48,883 nt of DNA from JAKJGV01 sp964617565 (GTDB taxonomy: Bacteria > Verrucomicrobiota > Kiritimatiellia > CAIQIC01 > JAGNIJ01), in NCBI GenBank assembly GCA_964617565.1, contig CAZTYH010000016.1, forward strand, positions 1-48,883, written 5' to 3'. The position numbers and the translations under genes were made by a program. The notes below the pieces were generated by a model that ran no database searches, was not told the DNA's origin, and saw only the letters and a program-made list of their open reading frames with translations. Positions 16,859 through 25,816 of the stretch are shown here, piece by piece; position 1 is the stretch's first letter; each line of letters starts with the position of its first letter.

Positions 16859-16954
16859 AGCAAACAATGGGATTCATACCTGTTTTCAGGCCTTTTGATG
16901 AAGCTGGACCCGCGCCGGATTCCTACTATTCTTTAGGGTTTTAAGGAGAAGTAA

Positions 16955-18082
16955 ATGAAAGTGCCGCTTTTGGATTTGAAGGCTCAGTATAATGACATTC
17001 GGGACGAGGTTGAGCCGGTCATCAAAGAAATCATTGAATCGCAATATTTCATCATGGGGCCGGCGGTGAAAGAATGCGAAGCGGCCGTCGCCCGATATTG
17101 CAGAACTTCGCATGCTGTCGGCGTGTCTTCCGGCACGGATGCCCTTTTGATCGCGTTGATGGCTGAGGGGGTTGGCGCGGGCGACGAAGTAATCACAACG
17201 CCGTACACATTCTTTGCCACGGCCGGCAGCATCGCCCGACTGGGCGCCAGGCCGGTTTTCGTGGATATTGATCCGGTCACCTTCAACATTGATCCCGGGC
17301 TGATCGCAGCGAAAATTACACCGCGAACCAAGGCGATCATGCCGGTCCACCTGTATGGACAGATGGCCGACATGGATCCGATCATGGAGTTGGCGGCGCG
17401 GCACAAGCTGATTGTGATTGAAGATGCGGCGCAGGCGATCGGCGCGGAATACAAGGGTCGCCGCGCGGGTTCGATCGGGCACTACGGATGCTTCTCTTTC
17501 TTCCCATCCAAGAACCTTGGCGGATTCGGAGATGGCGGCATGGTGGTGACAAACGATGCGTCTCGTGCGGAAAGACTCGTCTATTTGCGCAATCACGGGA
17601 TGAATCCGAAGTACTATCACAAGGTGATCGGCGGCAACTTCCGATTGGATACGCTGCAGGCCGCCGTGGTGGCCATCAAACTGAAACATCTCGACGCGTG
17701 GACCGCGGGCCGGCAGGCGAATGCCAGGCGGTATGAGCGCTTGTTCACGGATGCAGGGATGGTATCCGCGGAGGGCGTGCGGTTACCGCAGGTGCTCGTG
17801 GACCGGCACATTTTCAATCAGTTTGTCATTCGCGTCCCGCGCAGGGACGAGTTGGTTCAGCATCTCAAGGAGCGAGGCATCGGATCAGAAATCTATTATC
17901 CGGTCCCGCTGCATCTGCAGGAATGTTTCTCCTATCTCGGCGGCAAGCCGGGCGATTTTCCGGAGAGCGAGCGCGCGGCGGCGGAGACGCTGGCGTTGCC
18001 GATTTATCCGGAGCTGAATGACGAACAGGCCGGTTGTGTGGTAAACGCCATCGCGGATTTTCAGGGGGTAAAGAAAACATGA
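16955..18082 (+). CDS. DegT/DnrJ/EryC1/StrS family sugar aminotransferase
   Basis: A 375-residue PLP enzyme of normal family length, with AAGGAGAAG before the ATG. Diagnostic parts are 'VPLLDLKAQY', 'VGVSSGTDALLIAL', 'VITTPYTFFATAGSIARLGA', 'PVHLYGQMADM', 'EDAAQAIGAEYKGRRAGSIG' and the PLP lysine Lys186 in 'SFFPSKNLGGFGDGG'. The family transfers an amino group to a keto-sugar nucleotide. 'PVHLYGQMADM' with the adjacent UDP-sugar 6-dehydrogenase recalls the WbpE/WlbC group acting on 3-keto-hexuronates. However, the needed 3-oxidase (WbpB/WlbA type) is not in this window. Its stop overlaps the next start (ATGA), so translation is coupled. Confidence 0.94.
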   Translation: MKVPLLDLKAQYNDIRDEVEPVIKEIIESQYFIMGPAVKECEAAVARYCRTSHAVGVSSGTDALLIALMAEGVGAGDEVITTPYTFFATAGSIARLGARPVFVDIDPVTFNIDPGLIAAKITPRTKAIMPVHLYGQMADMDPIMELAARHKLIVIEDAAQAIGAEYKGRRAGSIGHYGCFSFFPSKNLGGFGDGGMVVTNDASRAERLVYLRNHGMNPKYYHKVIGGNFRLDTLQAAVVAIKLKHLDAWTAGRQANARRYERLFTDAGMVSAEGVRLPQVLVDRHIFNQFVIRVPRRDELVQHLKERGIGSEIYYPVPLHLQECFSYLGGKPGDFPESERAAAETLALPIYPELNDEQAGCVVNAIADFQGVKKT

Positions 18083-19392
18083 ATACAAAAGAACGTTTGG
18101 TTAACAAGCTGAATGCAAAAGAGGCCGTTATCGGCATCGTGGGGCTGGGGTATGTCGGCCTGCCGTTGATGATGCGCTACAGCGAGGTGGGTTACCGGGT
18201 GCTTGGGATTGATATTGATCCCGAGAAAGTGGCGAAGCTGAACGCGGGAGAGAGTTACATTGGGCATATTCCCGCAAAATCCGTGGCGGCGGCCCGTGCC
18301 AGAGGATTTGAAGCAACAGCCGATTTTGCGCGCAGCGCAGAGGCGGATGCGTTGATCATTTGTGTGCCCACGCCGCTGACCCGGCACCGCGAGCCGGACA
18401 TCAGCTATGTCGTCGGAACCATGGATTCGTTGGCGCCGTTTCTCAGAGAGGGACAGGTGGTCTCCCTCGAAAGCACAACCTACCCGGGCACAACAGACGA
18501 GGAGTTAAAGCCGCGGATGGAAGCGCGTGGTTTTACCGTTGGGCAACAGGTGTTCCTGGTGTTTTCGCCCGAGCGGGAAGACCCGGCGAATCCGAATTTC
18601 AAGACCCAGACCATTCCCAAGGTTTGCGGTGGAAATACATCGGCATGCCTGGAGGTCGGGAAGGCTTTGTACGGGCAGGTGATTGATCGCGTGGTGCCGG
18701 TGAGCTCCACGCGCGCGGCTGAAATGACGAAGTTGCTGGAAAACATTCATCGCGCAGTGAACATCGGGCTGGTGAACGAATTGAAGATTCTCGCCGACAA
18801 GATGGGGCTGGATATTCACGAGATCATCAGAGCCGCTTCTACGAAGCCTTTTGGATTCGTGCCCTATTATCCCGGCCCGGGGCTGGGCGGTCATTGCATT
18901 CCCATCGATCCCTTCTATCTCACGTGGAAGGCGCGTGAGTACGGGTTCAACACACGGTTTATCGAGTTGGCGGGCGAGGTGAATAGTGCCATGCCGGAAT
19001 GGGTTGTTCACAAGGTGACCGAAGCGCTGAACGACCGGCAGAAGCCGTTGCGGGGATGCAAAATTCTGGTGCTCGGTATTGCCTACAAGAAAGATGTGGA
19101 TGACATGCGCGAGTCACCATCCGTCCATGTCATGGAAATCCTGGAGGACAAGGGGGCCGTGATTGCCTACAGCGATCCCCATGTGCCGGTGTTTCCGAAG
19201 CTGCGGGATCATCGCTGGTTTGATCTCAAGACAACACCGCTGACGCCGGAAAGAATCGCCTCGTTCGACTGCGTCGTGATTACAACCAATCATTCGGCGT
19301 TTGACTACGCGATGCTGCAGAAACATGCGGCGCTGATCGTGGACACGCGTGGCGTGTATCTCGATCCCGCTCCGAACGTGGTGAAAGCATAG
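18079..19392 (+). CDS. UDP-N-acetylhexosamine/UDP-glucose 6-dehydrogenase (nucleotide-sugar dehydrogenase)
   Basis: A 437-residue protein from ATG 18079, overlapping the aminotransferase stop by four bases. The N-terminal NAD-binding fold has 'IGIVGLGYVGLPLMMRY'. The middle has 'STTYPGTTDEELKP', 'SPEREDPANPNF' and 'AEMTKLLENIHRAVNIGLVN'. The catalytic cysteine, Cys273, is in 'PGPGLGGHCIPIDPFYLTWK'. The wording of these motifs is closest to the UDP-N-acetylglucosamine/-mannosamine dehydrogenases (WbpA, TviB, WecC). The enzyme makes a UDP-uronic acid in two NAD-dependent steps, giving the polymer acidic sugars. Confidence 0.95.
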   Translation: MNTKERLVNKLNAKEAVIGIVGLGYVGLPLMMRYSEVGYRVLGIDIDPEKVAKLNAGESYIGHIPAKSVAAARARGFEATADFARSAEADALIICVPTPLTRHREPDISYVVGTMDSLAPFLREGQVVSLESTTYPGTTDEELKPRMEARGFTVGQQVFLVFSPEREDPANPNFKTQTIPKVCGGNTSACLEVGKALYGQVIDRVVPVSSTRAAEMTKLLENIHRAVNIGLVNELKILADKMGLDIHEIIRAASTKPFGFVPYYPGPGLGGHCIPIDPFYLTWKAREYGFNTRFIELAGEVNSAMPEWVVHKVTEALNDRQKPLRGCKILVLGIAYKKDVDDMRESPSVHVMEILEDKGAVIAYSDPHVPVFPKLRDHRWFDLKTTPLTPERIASFDCVVITTNHSAFDYAMLQKHAALIVDTRGVYLDPAPNVVKA

Positions 19393-19448
19393 GTGGTGTC
19401 GGGCGGTTCTCTCGTAGAGAGGGGTCGCGTCGAGCAAAGGAATCCTCG

Positions 19449-20512
19449 TTGTCGAAACCGGAAATATCCGCAGGCGTGCAACGCAGTTTTGGGCGTGATG
19501 TGACGAGGTTGGCCTCCGGCACGGTGCTGGCCCAGGTCATCGGGGCGCTCCTGACGCCTGTTCTGTCCCGGCTTTTTCCTCCGGCCGCCTACGGCATTCT
19601 CGCCATCTTTGTCTCCATTACTTCCATGGCCGGTATCATCGCCTGTCTTCGGTATGAACTGGCCGTGATGTTGCCGGACAAGGATGAGGAAGCGGCCAAT
19701 GTCTTCTCGTTAAGCCTCTTCATATCCGTGCTCGTGGGTACGGCTTCGCTGCCACTGCTTTTGTTCGGGCGGGAAGCGATTCCTCGATGGCTCAATGCTC
19801 CTGAATTGAAGTCATATTTGTGGATGATTCCACTTATGATTTTCATTAACGGAGCGCTGCTCGCCCTCACGGCATGGAACACGCGCATGAGACGCTACGG
19901 GCGTCTGTCAGTGAACCGGGTGCTCAATACGCTTGCGACCCAGTTGCCCAAGCTGGCTTTCGGTTTTGCAGGATATTCCACCGGCGGCGTGATGATCGGT
20001 GCGACTGCGGGCGGACAGAGCGTTGCTACGGCCGTGCTCGGCGAACAGGTCTGGCGCGAAAACAAAACACTGTTTCGACGGGCGGTCAGTCTTCAAGGCA
20101 TGTGGAGTGGTGTTAAACGCTATCGAAAATTCGCGCTGGTTGATATCTGGGGTGCCTTGCTCAACAACATATCATGGCAACTGCCGCCATTGTTGCTGGC
20201 CTCTTTTTTTTCCCAATCGGTGGCGGGGTATTATGCGCTGTCCTTTCGATTGCTTCAAATGCCCATGTCCCTGATTGGTGTATCAATCGGGCAGGTCTTC
20301 TATCGGCAGGCGTCGGAAGTCCGCGCGGATCGTGCCCGGTTAAGTGAGTCCACAGAACGGGTTTTCAAAGCGCTGCTTTCGTTGAGCCTTTTCCCTGTGC
20401 TGCTTTTGACCGTGGCGGGCCGGGAGTTCTTCGTTGTGGTGTTCGGGCCGCAGTGGGCGGAAGCGGGTGTTTATGTCCAGATTCTGAGCCCCTGGATTTG
20501 CTGCTGGTTCAT
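19449..20512 (+). CDS. MOP-superfamily polysaccharide flippase (Wzx-like), cut by assembly gap
   Basis: 354 codons are visible before the N run; the C-terminus is missing. The start is TTG 19449 with AAAGGA upstream, since no early in-frame ATG exists. The protein opens 'FGRDVTRLASGTVLAQVIGA' and 'PVLSRLFPPAAYGILAIFVS', as in oligosaccharide flippases. At least nine or ten hydrophobic segments follow, and 'FRLLQMPMSLIGVSIGQVF' is typical of the family. It would translocate undecaprenyl-linked repeat units to the periplasm. About 90-120 residues are expected after the gap edge, and none of the sequence right of the gap looks like a flippase C-terminus, so the true gap is probably longer than 100 bases. 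Confidence 0.9.
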
Positions 20513-20612
20513 NNNNNNNNNNNNNNNNNNNNNNNNNNNNNNNNNNNNNNNNNNNNNNNNNNNNNNNNNNNNNNNNNNNNNNNNNNNNNNNNNNNNNNNN
20601 NNNNNNNNNNNN
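20513..20612. other. Assembly gap (100 N), true size unknown
   Basis: Exactly 100 N. The sequences at its two edges do not repeat each other, unlike the second gap in this window. It truncates the flippase and the following partial gene. Confidence 0.97.
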
Positions 20613-20941
20613 GCGCGCTGCGCGCGGTGAGCGATCGCGCCTATCTTACCCTTCCGACGTTCAAGCAGACGTATGGCGTCGGGGGGCTTCTTTTTCTTCC
20701 AAAGATGCCCCGGATATTGCTCAACAACTACATCGAAATCCCACGATTCAAAAAAAGAGATCTTCAGGAGCATTGCTGGGAGGTCGGCTCTATGCCGGAA
20801 ACTACCAGGCGCAGGGTGATCCAAATAATGAAAAAGCACTACAAGCATGTGCGCTGTCGAAGGTTTGCGCTCAACCCCTATCATCTTGCTTTTTTCGCTT
20901 CTGACCGGTCTCTTCCGAAGGGCGGAAAAGAGTCTTTTTAA
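20613..20941 (+). CDS. 3' end of an unrecognised gene after the gap
   Basis: The frame beginning at 20615 stays open from the gap edge to a TAA at 20939-20941, giving 108 residues. It reads as a plausible protein tail ('LPTFKQTYGVGGLLFLPKMP', 'LLNNYIEIPRFKKRDLQEH', 'CRRFALNPYHLAFF'), rich in basic and aromatic residues and without membrane segments. I do not recognise a family. A glycan-modifying enzyme would fit the place, but that is only context. The next gene begins 26 bases later. The other two plus frames are less convincing or contain stops. Confidence 0.5.
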
Positions 20942-20966
20942 AGCCTTTTTGGGAAACCTCTTCACC

Positions 20967-22331
20967 ATGACAGCCAGCGACCAAAACACTTCCGCGCCCG
21001 AACGTCCGGGGATCCTGCATATAACGTGGTGGGAGGGTGCTCTCTCCAGCGGTATTCTTGAAAACCAGGTCTACGAACCGCTGCGCTGCATGGCGGATGC
21101 CCATCCCGAATATCGTTGGATGCTTTTCAGTGCGGGCCCATTTTTAAAGACCGGGTTCAGGGACTGGCTCCTTCGATCCTCTTTGTGCGCCCGCTTTGTC
21201 CCCCATGCGCATATTCGCAATCGCCTGGATACAGAAGTGCTGCGCCGGGACCTTGGCAAACATGGGATTGCTTTATTCCTGCGCGAAACCGTGTATGCTC
21301 CGCGCACAATCTATCTTCGATGGCCTGTGCCGCTGATGTTTCCATGGTTTCATCTGGCCAGGCTGGCCCGCGTGATTCGGCGCGGCAATGTAAAGGTAGT
21401 GCATTGCCGTTCCTATAGCGCGGCGTGGGTGGCGATGCTGACGCGACGATGGATGCGTGTTCCGTTCCGGCTGGTTTTCGACATGCGCGGACTGGTGCCG
21501 GAGGAAGGTGTCTTGCACGGCATTTTCAGTCGCGACAGCAAATCCTATCGGTTCTGGAAGCGGATTGAACAAGCTCTTCTTGAAGCGGCCGATCTGATCA
21601 TTGCCCCGTCGGACACGTTTGCGGAGCATGTGGAGACGCTGACATCGAACCGGAACATTTTCACCCCTTACACACACAGTCCTATTGACGTTTTCTCTGA
21701 AACGCCGGCGAATACTGATTGGTACGAGAAATTTCCTGCCCTCCGTAACCGGCCGTCCCTCGCCTATATTGGAGCTTTGGGGCCCACCAGTTTCCATTCC
21801 CTGGAAAACCTGGTTCTTATGTATTCTGCCTTCCGGCGCGTGATTCCAAATGCCTTGTTATTGATTATTTCGCGCAGTGATCCGCAGTGGCTTCGCGCAC
21901 AATTGACGCAGGCGGGTCTTGGGGAAGAGGATTATGTGCTGGCCGCTACAGCCGGTGCCCGCGAGATGGCGGGCCTGTTGAAGCTCGCCCGTTACGGGGC
22001 GTTGCCATATCGGGTGGTGACCAGTCCCGAGGAGGAGTTGATCGGTCGAACGATGATGGCTTCCAAAACGGGCGAGTATCTTGCCGCCGGATTGCCCTTG
22101 ATTTGTCACCCGGGCATCGGGTCCGCCGCGCGCCTGATCCGCGAGCAGGGTGTGGGGTGCGTATATGATATTGCTTCCTCGCCCGACGCTTTACGCGACT
22201 CTTTGACAGCCTTGGATCATGATTATCATGCGGTTCGGAAGCGTTGCCTGGATGCTGCGCACATATTCGACGTGCAGTTGAATACAGAGCGCTGTGTTCA
22301 GCGTTACAAGGAGCTGATGTGTAACATATGA
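20967..22331 (+). CDS. Glycosyltransferase, GT-B fold (GT4-like)
   Basis: A 454-residue protein. I use ATG 20967; an earlier in-frame ATG at 20847 would overlap the upstream frame and adds a hydrophobic stretch. The first half has 'VVHCRSYSAAWVAMLTRRWM' and 'RLVFDMRGLVPEEG' as in group 1 transferases. The second half has 'LIIAPSDTFAEHV', 'PSLAYIGALGP' and 'SKTGEYLAAGLPLICHPGIG', the donor-binding region. The classic E-x7-E motif appears only in modified form ('KTGEYLAAGLPL'). Donor and acceptor are unknown. Its stop overlaps the start of the next transferase (ATGA). Confidence 0.85.
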   Translation: MTASDQNTSAPERPGILHITWWEGALSSGILENQVYEPLRCMADAHPEYRWMLFSAGPFLKTGFRDWLLRSSLCARFVPHAHIRNRLDTEVLRRDLGKHGIALFLRETVYAPRTIYLRWPVPLMFPWFHLARLARVIRRGNVKVVHCRSYSAAWVAMLTRRWMRVPFRLVFDMRGLVPEEGVLHGIFSRDSKSYRFWKRIEQALLEAADLIIAPSDTFAEHVETLTSNRNIFTPYTHSPIDVFSETPANTDWYEKFPALRNRPSLAYIGALGPTSFHSLENLVLMYSAFRRVIPNALLLIISRSDPQWLRAQLTQAGLGEEDYVLAATAGAREMAGLLKLARYGALPYRVVTSPEEELIGRTMMASKTGEYLAAGLPLICHPGIGSAARLIREQGVGCVYDIASSPDALRDSLTALDHDYHAVRKRCLDAAHIFDVQLNTERCVQRYKELMCNI

Positions 22332-23290
22332 CCACGACGAGGAATCACTCTCGAGTTGGCGTTGTTCTTCTTAACTGGAACGGCGGCGAATACACGATTC
22401 CATGCGTAGAATCGTTGTTGGCGGGATCGGTTGTCCCCGAGTGGATACTGGTATGGGACAATGCCTCCACCGACGACTCTCCCGAGAGAATCGGCAAGCG
22501 CTTTCCCGGTGTGCAAATCATCCGGTCCGAGAATAATATCGGTTTTGCTGCAGCCAACAACCGGGGTGCCTCCGAGCTTCTGCGCCGGGGTGCAGACCAT
22601 GTTTGGATTCTGAACAATGATACGCTTGTTGCGCCGGATTGTCTGAAGGTGCTGACGGATGCCATGGAGGAGCATCCTGAAGTAGCAGGTGCGACCGGCA
22701 AGATCCTGTATGCCGAGCCGGCTGACGCGATATGGTATGCGGGAGCCCGCTGCCGACCCTGGAGCCTGAAGGCCGATCATCGGGGGGTGGGAGAGAGAGA
22801 CGTTGGACAATATGATCAGGCCGGTCCCGTCGAATTCATCTCCGGTTGCTGCATGCTCATTCGCCGCGAAGCGCTCGAATCGCACGGGTTATTCGATGAG
22901 CGATATTTCATCTATGATGAGGATACGGATTGGTGCCTCAGAATGCGCGAGGCGGGCAGGATTCTCTGGTATGAACCGCGTGCCGTTCTGTGGCATCGCG
23001 TCTCGGCTACGATGAAGAAAAATACGCTGGGTGGGGCCGGAGGAACCGTCTCTGCAAAGCAGCACTATTATTACGCGAGAAATCAGTTGTTTACTATCCG
23101 GCGACATGCAAAACGCCCCTGGCAGTATGTCTCGGCCTTGGCTTGTTTGCTTTTCAACCGTGTGGTTATATCAGGGGGCTTGGTGTTGTTTGGAAAGTGG
23201 GGGAAGTTAGCCTCGTTGTGGCGTGGGGTCGCGGATGGATGGCGAACACCGGTGGACGGTGTCTGTGGCGAGATTGGAGTTCTGAAATGA
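22328..23290 (+). CDS. Family 2 glycosyltransferase (rhamnosyltransferase-like)
   Basis: A 320-residue GT-A enzyme. Motifs are 'VGVVLLNWNGGEYT', 'LVWDNASTDDSPERI', 'SENNIGFAAANNRGASEL', the metal-binding region 'VWILNNDTLVAPDCL', 'FISGCCMLIRREALESHG' and 'IYDEDTDWCLRMREAGR'. The last resembles the E/D-D-x-D-W/L-x-R region of WbbL-type rhamnosyltransferases. The C-terminal about 60 residues contain a hydrophobic segment that may attach it to the membrane. Both ends overlap neighbours by ATGA, so it belongs to a tightly coupled operon. Confidence 0.93.
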   Translation: MTTTRNHSRVGVVLLNWNGGEYTIPCVESLLAGSVVPEWILVWDNASTDDSPERIGKRFPGVQIIRSENNIGFAAANNRGASELLRRGADHVWILNNDTLVAPDCLKVLTDAMEEHPEVAGATGKILYAEPADAIWYAGARCRPWSLKADHRGVGERDVGQYDQAGPVEFISGCCMLIRREALESHGLFDERYFIYDEDTDWCLRMREAGRILWYEPRAVLWHRVSATMKKNTLGGAGGTVSAKQHYYYARNQLFTIRRHAKRPWQYVSALACLLFNRVVISGGLVLFGKWGKLASLWRGVADGWRTPVDGVCGEIGVLK

Positions 23291-24291
23291 AACGTGTACT
23301 GGTGACCGGAGTGGCGGGTTTTATGGGGTCCCATGTTGCCGACGAATGCCTGAAACAAGGGTTCAAGGTCGTCGGCGTTGACGATTTGTCGGGAGGATTC
23401 AAGGAGAACGTTCCGTCCGCTGTTGATTTCCGCCAGGGTTCTGTCACGGATTACGCATGGGTAGCCAGGCTTTTTGAGGAGGCCTCTTTCGACTACGTCT
23501 ATCATCTTGCGGCCTACGCAGCCGAGGGACTGAGCCATTTTATAAGACGTTACAACTACGAAACCAATTTGATCGGCTCGGTGAATCTGATCAATCAATC
23601 CGTACTGCACGGCGTTAAGTGCTTTGTTTTCACTTCATCCATTGCGGTTTATGGCGCGGGGCAGACGCCGATGTCGGAAGAGATGGATCCAAAGCCCGAA
23701 GATCCTTATGGCGTTTCCAAATATGCGGTGGAATTGGATCTTAAAGCCGCGCATGAAATGTTTGGCCTTCCTTTCGTCGTTTTTCGTCCGCACAACGTGT
23801 ATGGAGAGCGTCAGAATATTGCCGATCGGTACAGGAACGTGATCGGTATTTTCATGAACCAGGCGATGAGCGGAAAGCCGATGACGGTTTTCGGCGACGG
23901 GCTGCAGACGCGCGCTTTCTCCCACATTCAAGACGTTGCGCCGGTGATTGCCCGAGCTCCTTTGTATTCTGGGGCGTATCAGCAGGTGTTCAATGTCGGG
24001 GCCGACAAACCTTATTCCGTGCTGGAGCTGGCGCAGGAAGTGGCGCACGCGCTGGGCGTGAAGCCGGACATCCGGCACCTTGAACCGCGGAAAGAGGTCG
24101 TACACGCCTTTGCTTCGCACGAGAAGGCAAAACGGTTCTTTGATTTGCCCGCGCCGTTGACGCTTCGCGAAGGAATCGAGCGCATGGCGGCGTGGGCCCG
24201 CAATCACGGCCCCATGACGCCTGTCACCTTTGATGAAATTGAAGTGCCGCTGAACCTGCCGCCTTCGTGGGCGGGCGGAACCAAAAACTGA
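23287..24291 (+). CDS. Extended SDR NAD-dependent epimerase/dehydratase (GalE-like)
   Basis: A 334-residue protein from ATG 23287, overlapping the previous stop. The cofactor motif is 'VLVTGVAGFMGSHVADECL'. Other motifs are 'YVYHLAAYAAEGLSHFI', 'FTSSIAVYG' (Ser/Thr of the triad), 'DPYGVSKYAVELDL' (Tyr and Lys of the triad) and 'FRPHNVYGERQNIADRYRNV'. The pattern suits UDP-hexose 4-epimerases and related nucleotide-sugar epimerases. It probably supplies UDP-galactose, UDP-GalNAc or an epimerised uronate to the neighbouring transferases; the exact substrate is not readable. Confidence 0.92.
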   Translation: MKRVLVTGVAGFMGSHVADECLKQGFKVVGVDDLSGGFKENVPSAVDFRQGSVTDYAWVARLFEEASFDYVYHLAAYAAEGLSHFIRRYNYETNLIGSVNLINQSVLHGVKCFVFTSSIAVYGAGQTPMSEEMDPKPEDPYGVSKYAVELDLKAAHEMFGLPFVVFRPHNVYGERQNIADRYRNVIGIFMNQAMSGKPMTVFGDGLQTRAFSHIQDVAPVIARAPLYSGAYQQVFNVGADKPYSVLELAQEVAHALGVKPDIRHLEPRKEVVHAFASHEKAKRFFDLPAPLTLREGIERMAAWARNHGPMTPVTFDEIEVPLNLPPSWAGGTKN

Positions 24292-24325
24292 CGCGACCGA
24301 CAAACCAGATATCCAGGCGAACTTC

Positions 24326-25816
24326 ATGCCGCGACAATTCATAACAGCGCTGATTCTGCTGGGCGTCTTTATTTTCACGATCTTTGCCTACGCCACCGGC
24401 AGTCATTTGTTTCTCGCGCTTGGCATCCTGGTGCCCGCGGTGCTGGTTTTTGGAACGCGCTCGGACCTTGTTTTCGTTTCCGTGATCGCGCTTTCGTTGA
24501 GCCGATTGACCATACCGGGCATGCCGGTGGATCTTTACCTGTACCAGATCATGATGTTGCTGTTTGTCGTCATGACCATGGCCCGGCTCATTATCTCGAA
24601 GGAGCAGTATCCAAAGCCGCCGGGCTATTTATGGGCGCGCATGTTCATGGGCGCCGTGCTCCTTGTCGTTTTGTTCCGTGGGGTTGGGTTCAGGATGTTC
24701 GGCGGCGCCAAAGCGGGCGGCGCGATTTATATTCAGATTCTTCTAACAATGTTATTCTATTTCCTTTCCGCCACCGCATCCGTTCGCAAAAAGCAGGTGA
24801 AGATAGCGGTTGTGCTGATGGCGCTGTTTACCTTTGTGCCCTTTTTTCTGCAGTTGATTGTCATTTTGTCGCGCGGCGTGATATGGCAACCGCTTCTCTT
24901 TTTGCGTATGCAGGCCGGCCTGGCGGAAACCTTCCAGGGTTATGGCGCGGGCAGCGAGACGACCCGGTGGACTATTTTTGCGTCGCTATCCAGCCTCTAC
25001 CTGGTGCCTGCCGTGGTGTGGTCCTTCCGCGGGAAACGGATTTTCTGGTACGCGTTGTTTTTCGGTCTCAGTTTGATGGTTTCCATATTGTCCGGCTATC
25101 GTCATACGGTTCTCGTCGTCGGGACCTTCATCGTCTTGTTCTTGATGGTACAAACCCGGAGGCCCGTGCTGGTTCTCGTACTGCTTTTTTTTGCGGGAGT
25201 GGGAGTGCTGTTGATTCTCATACCCAACATGGAGCGCCTGCCTTTTGCCATGCAGCGTGTTCTTTCGATGATTCCCGGCGTTCGCGTCTCGAGCATCGCG
25301 AGCATCCAGGCGAGCCAGACGGTGGAATGGCGGCGATTGCTGTGGCGCCTGGCGTGGGCGGACATCGGACGCTATCTGTTGATTGGCAAGGGGTATGCCT
25401 ATGATTACGGCGCCTTCATCGCCATGTCGTTGACCCAGTTTTCAGAGGCGGATCAAGTTCGCGCATATCTGCTGACGGGCGACTTGCACCAGGGAACATT
25501 GGACCTGCTTTATAATCTCGGCATTCCGGGTTTCGCTTGTTTTCTCGGTTGGGTGATCAAGGAGCTTGCCTGGAATATTCGGAGGCAAGCGCAGGCGTGG
25601 CAGGATTCCGAGATGCGCCGTTATCACCTTGTTTTTCTCCTGCTGCTGACCGTCAACGCCCTGCAGGCGTTCCTTGCCGGTATTGCCCGTGATTTTCTTG
25701 TAACCCTGCCTTTTCAAATGGCGATTCTGCATGCCATTGTCGTGTCCGAAGCGGCCGCTTCAAAGCCGTTGGCCGGCCAAACTCAATCCGCTGCACAACC
25801 GGGAATGAATGCTTAA
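24326..25816 (+). CDS. Wzy/O-antigen ligase-like polytopic membrane protein
   Basis: A 496-residue protein with roughly eleven hydrophobic segments. It has a long loop after the ninth or tenth ('RDNPWLGSG'-type motif absent, but 'DIGRYLLIGKGYAYDYGAFI' and 'GTLDLLYNLGIPGFACFLGW' occupy the equivalent place). Wzy proteins are very divergent, so topology and location in an operon of transferases are the main evidence. It would polymerise repeat units in the periplasm. With the TPR-bearing homologue at 13531 there are two such proteins in one locus. The next gene overlaps its stop. Confidence 0.8.
   Translation: MPRQFITALILLGVFIFTIFAYATGSHLFLALGILVPAVLVFGTRSDLVFVSVIALSLSRLTIPGMPVDLYLYQIMMLLFVVMTMARLIISKEQYPKPPGYLWARMFMGAVLLVVLFRGVGFRMFGGAKAGGAIYIQILLTMLFYFLSATASVRKKQVKIAVVLMALFTFVPFFLQLIVILSRGVIWQPLLFLRMQAGLAETFQGYGAGSETTRWTIFASLSSLYLVPAVVWSFRGKRIFWYALFFGLSLMVSILSGYRHTVLVVGTFIVLFLMVQTRRPVLVLVLLFFAGVGVLLILIPNMERLPFAMQRVLSMIPGVRVSSIASIQASQTVEWRRLLWRLAWADIGRYLLIGKGYAYDYGAFIAMSLTQFSEADQVRAYLLTGDLHQGTLDLLYNLGIPGFACFLGWVIKELAWNIRRQAQAWQDSEMRRYHLVFLLLLTVNALQAFLAGIARDFLVTLPFQMAILHAIVVSEAAASKPLAGQTQSAAQPGMNA

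Noticed and set aside
16859..16954. Promoter directly before the aminotransferase gene
   Set aside because: TTGATG and TACTAT are 23 bases apart; no acceptable pair was found, although a promoter here is likely on layout grounds.
20471..20989. Minus-strand frame running across the first gap
   Set aside because: Its length depends on the N run being read as coding, and it has no recognisable motifs; the plus-strand context fits the operon.
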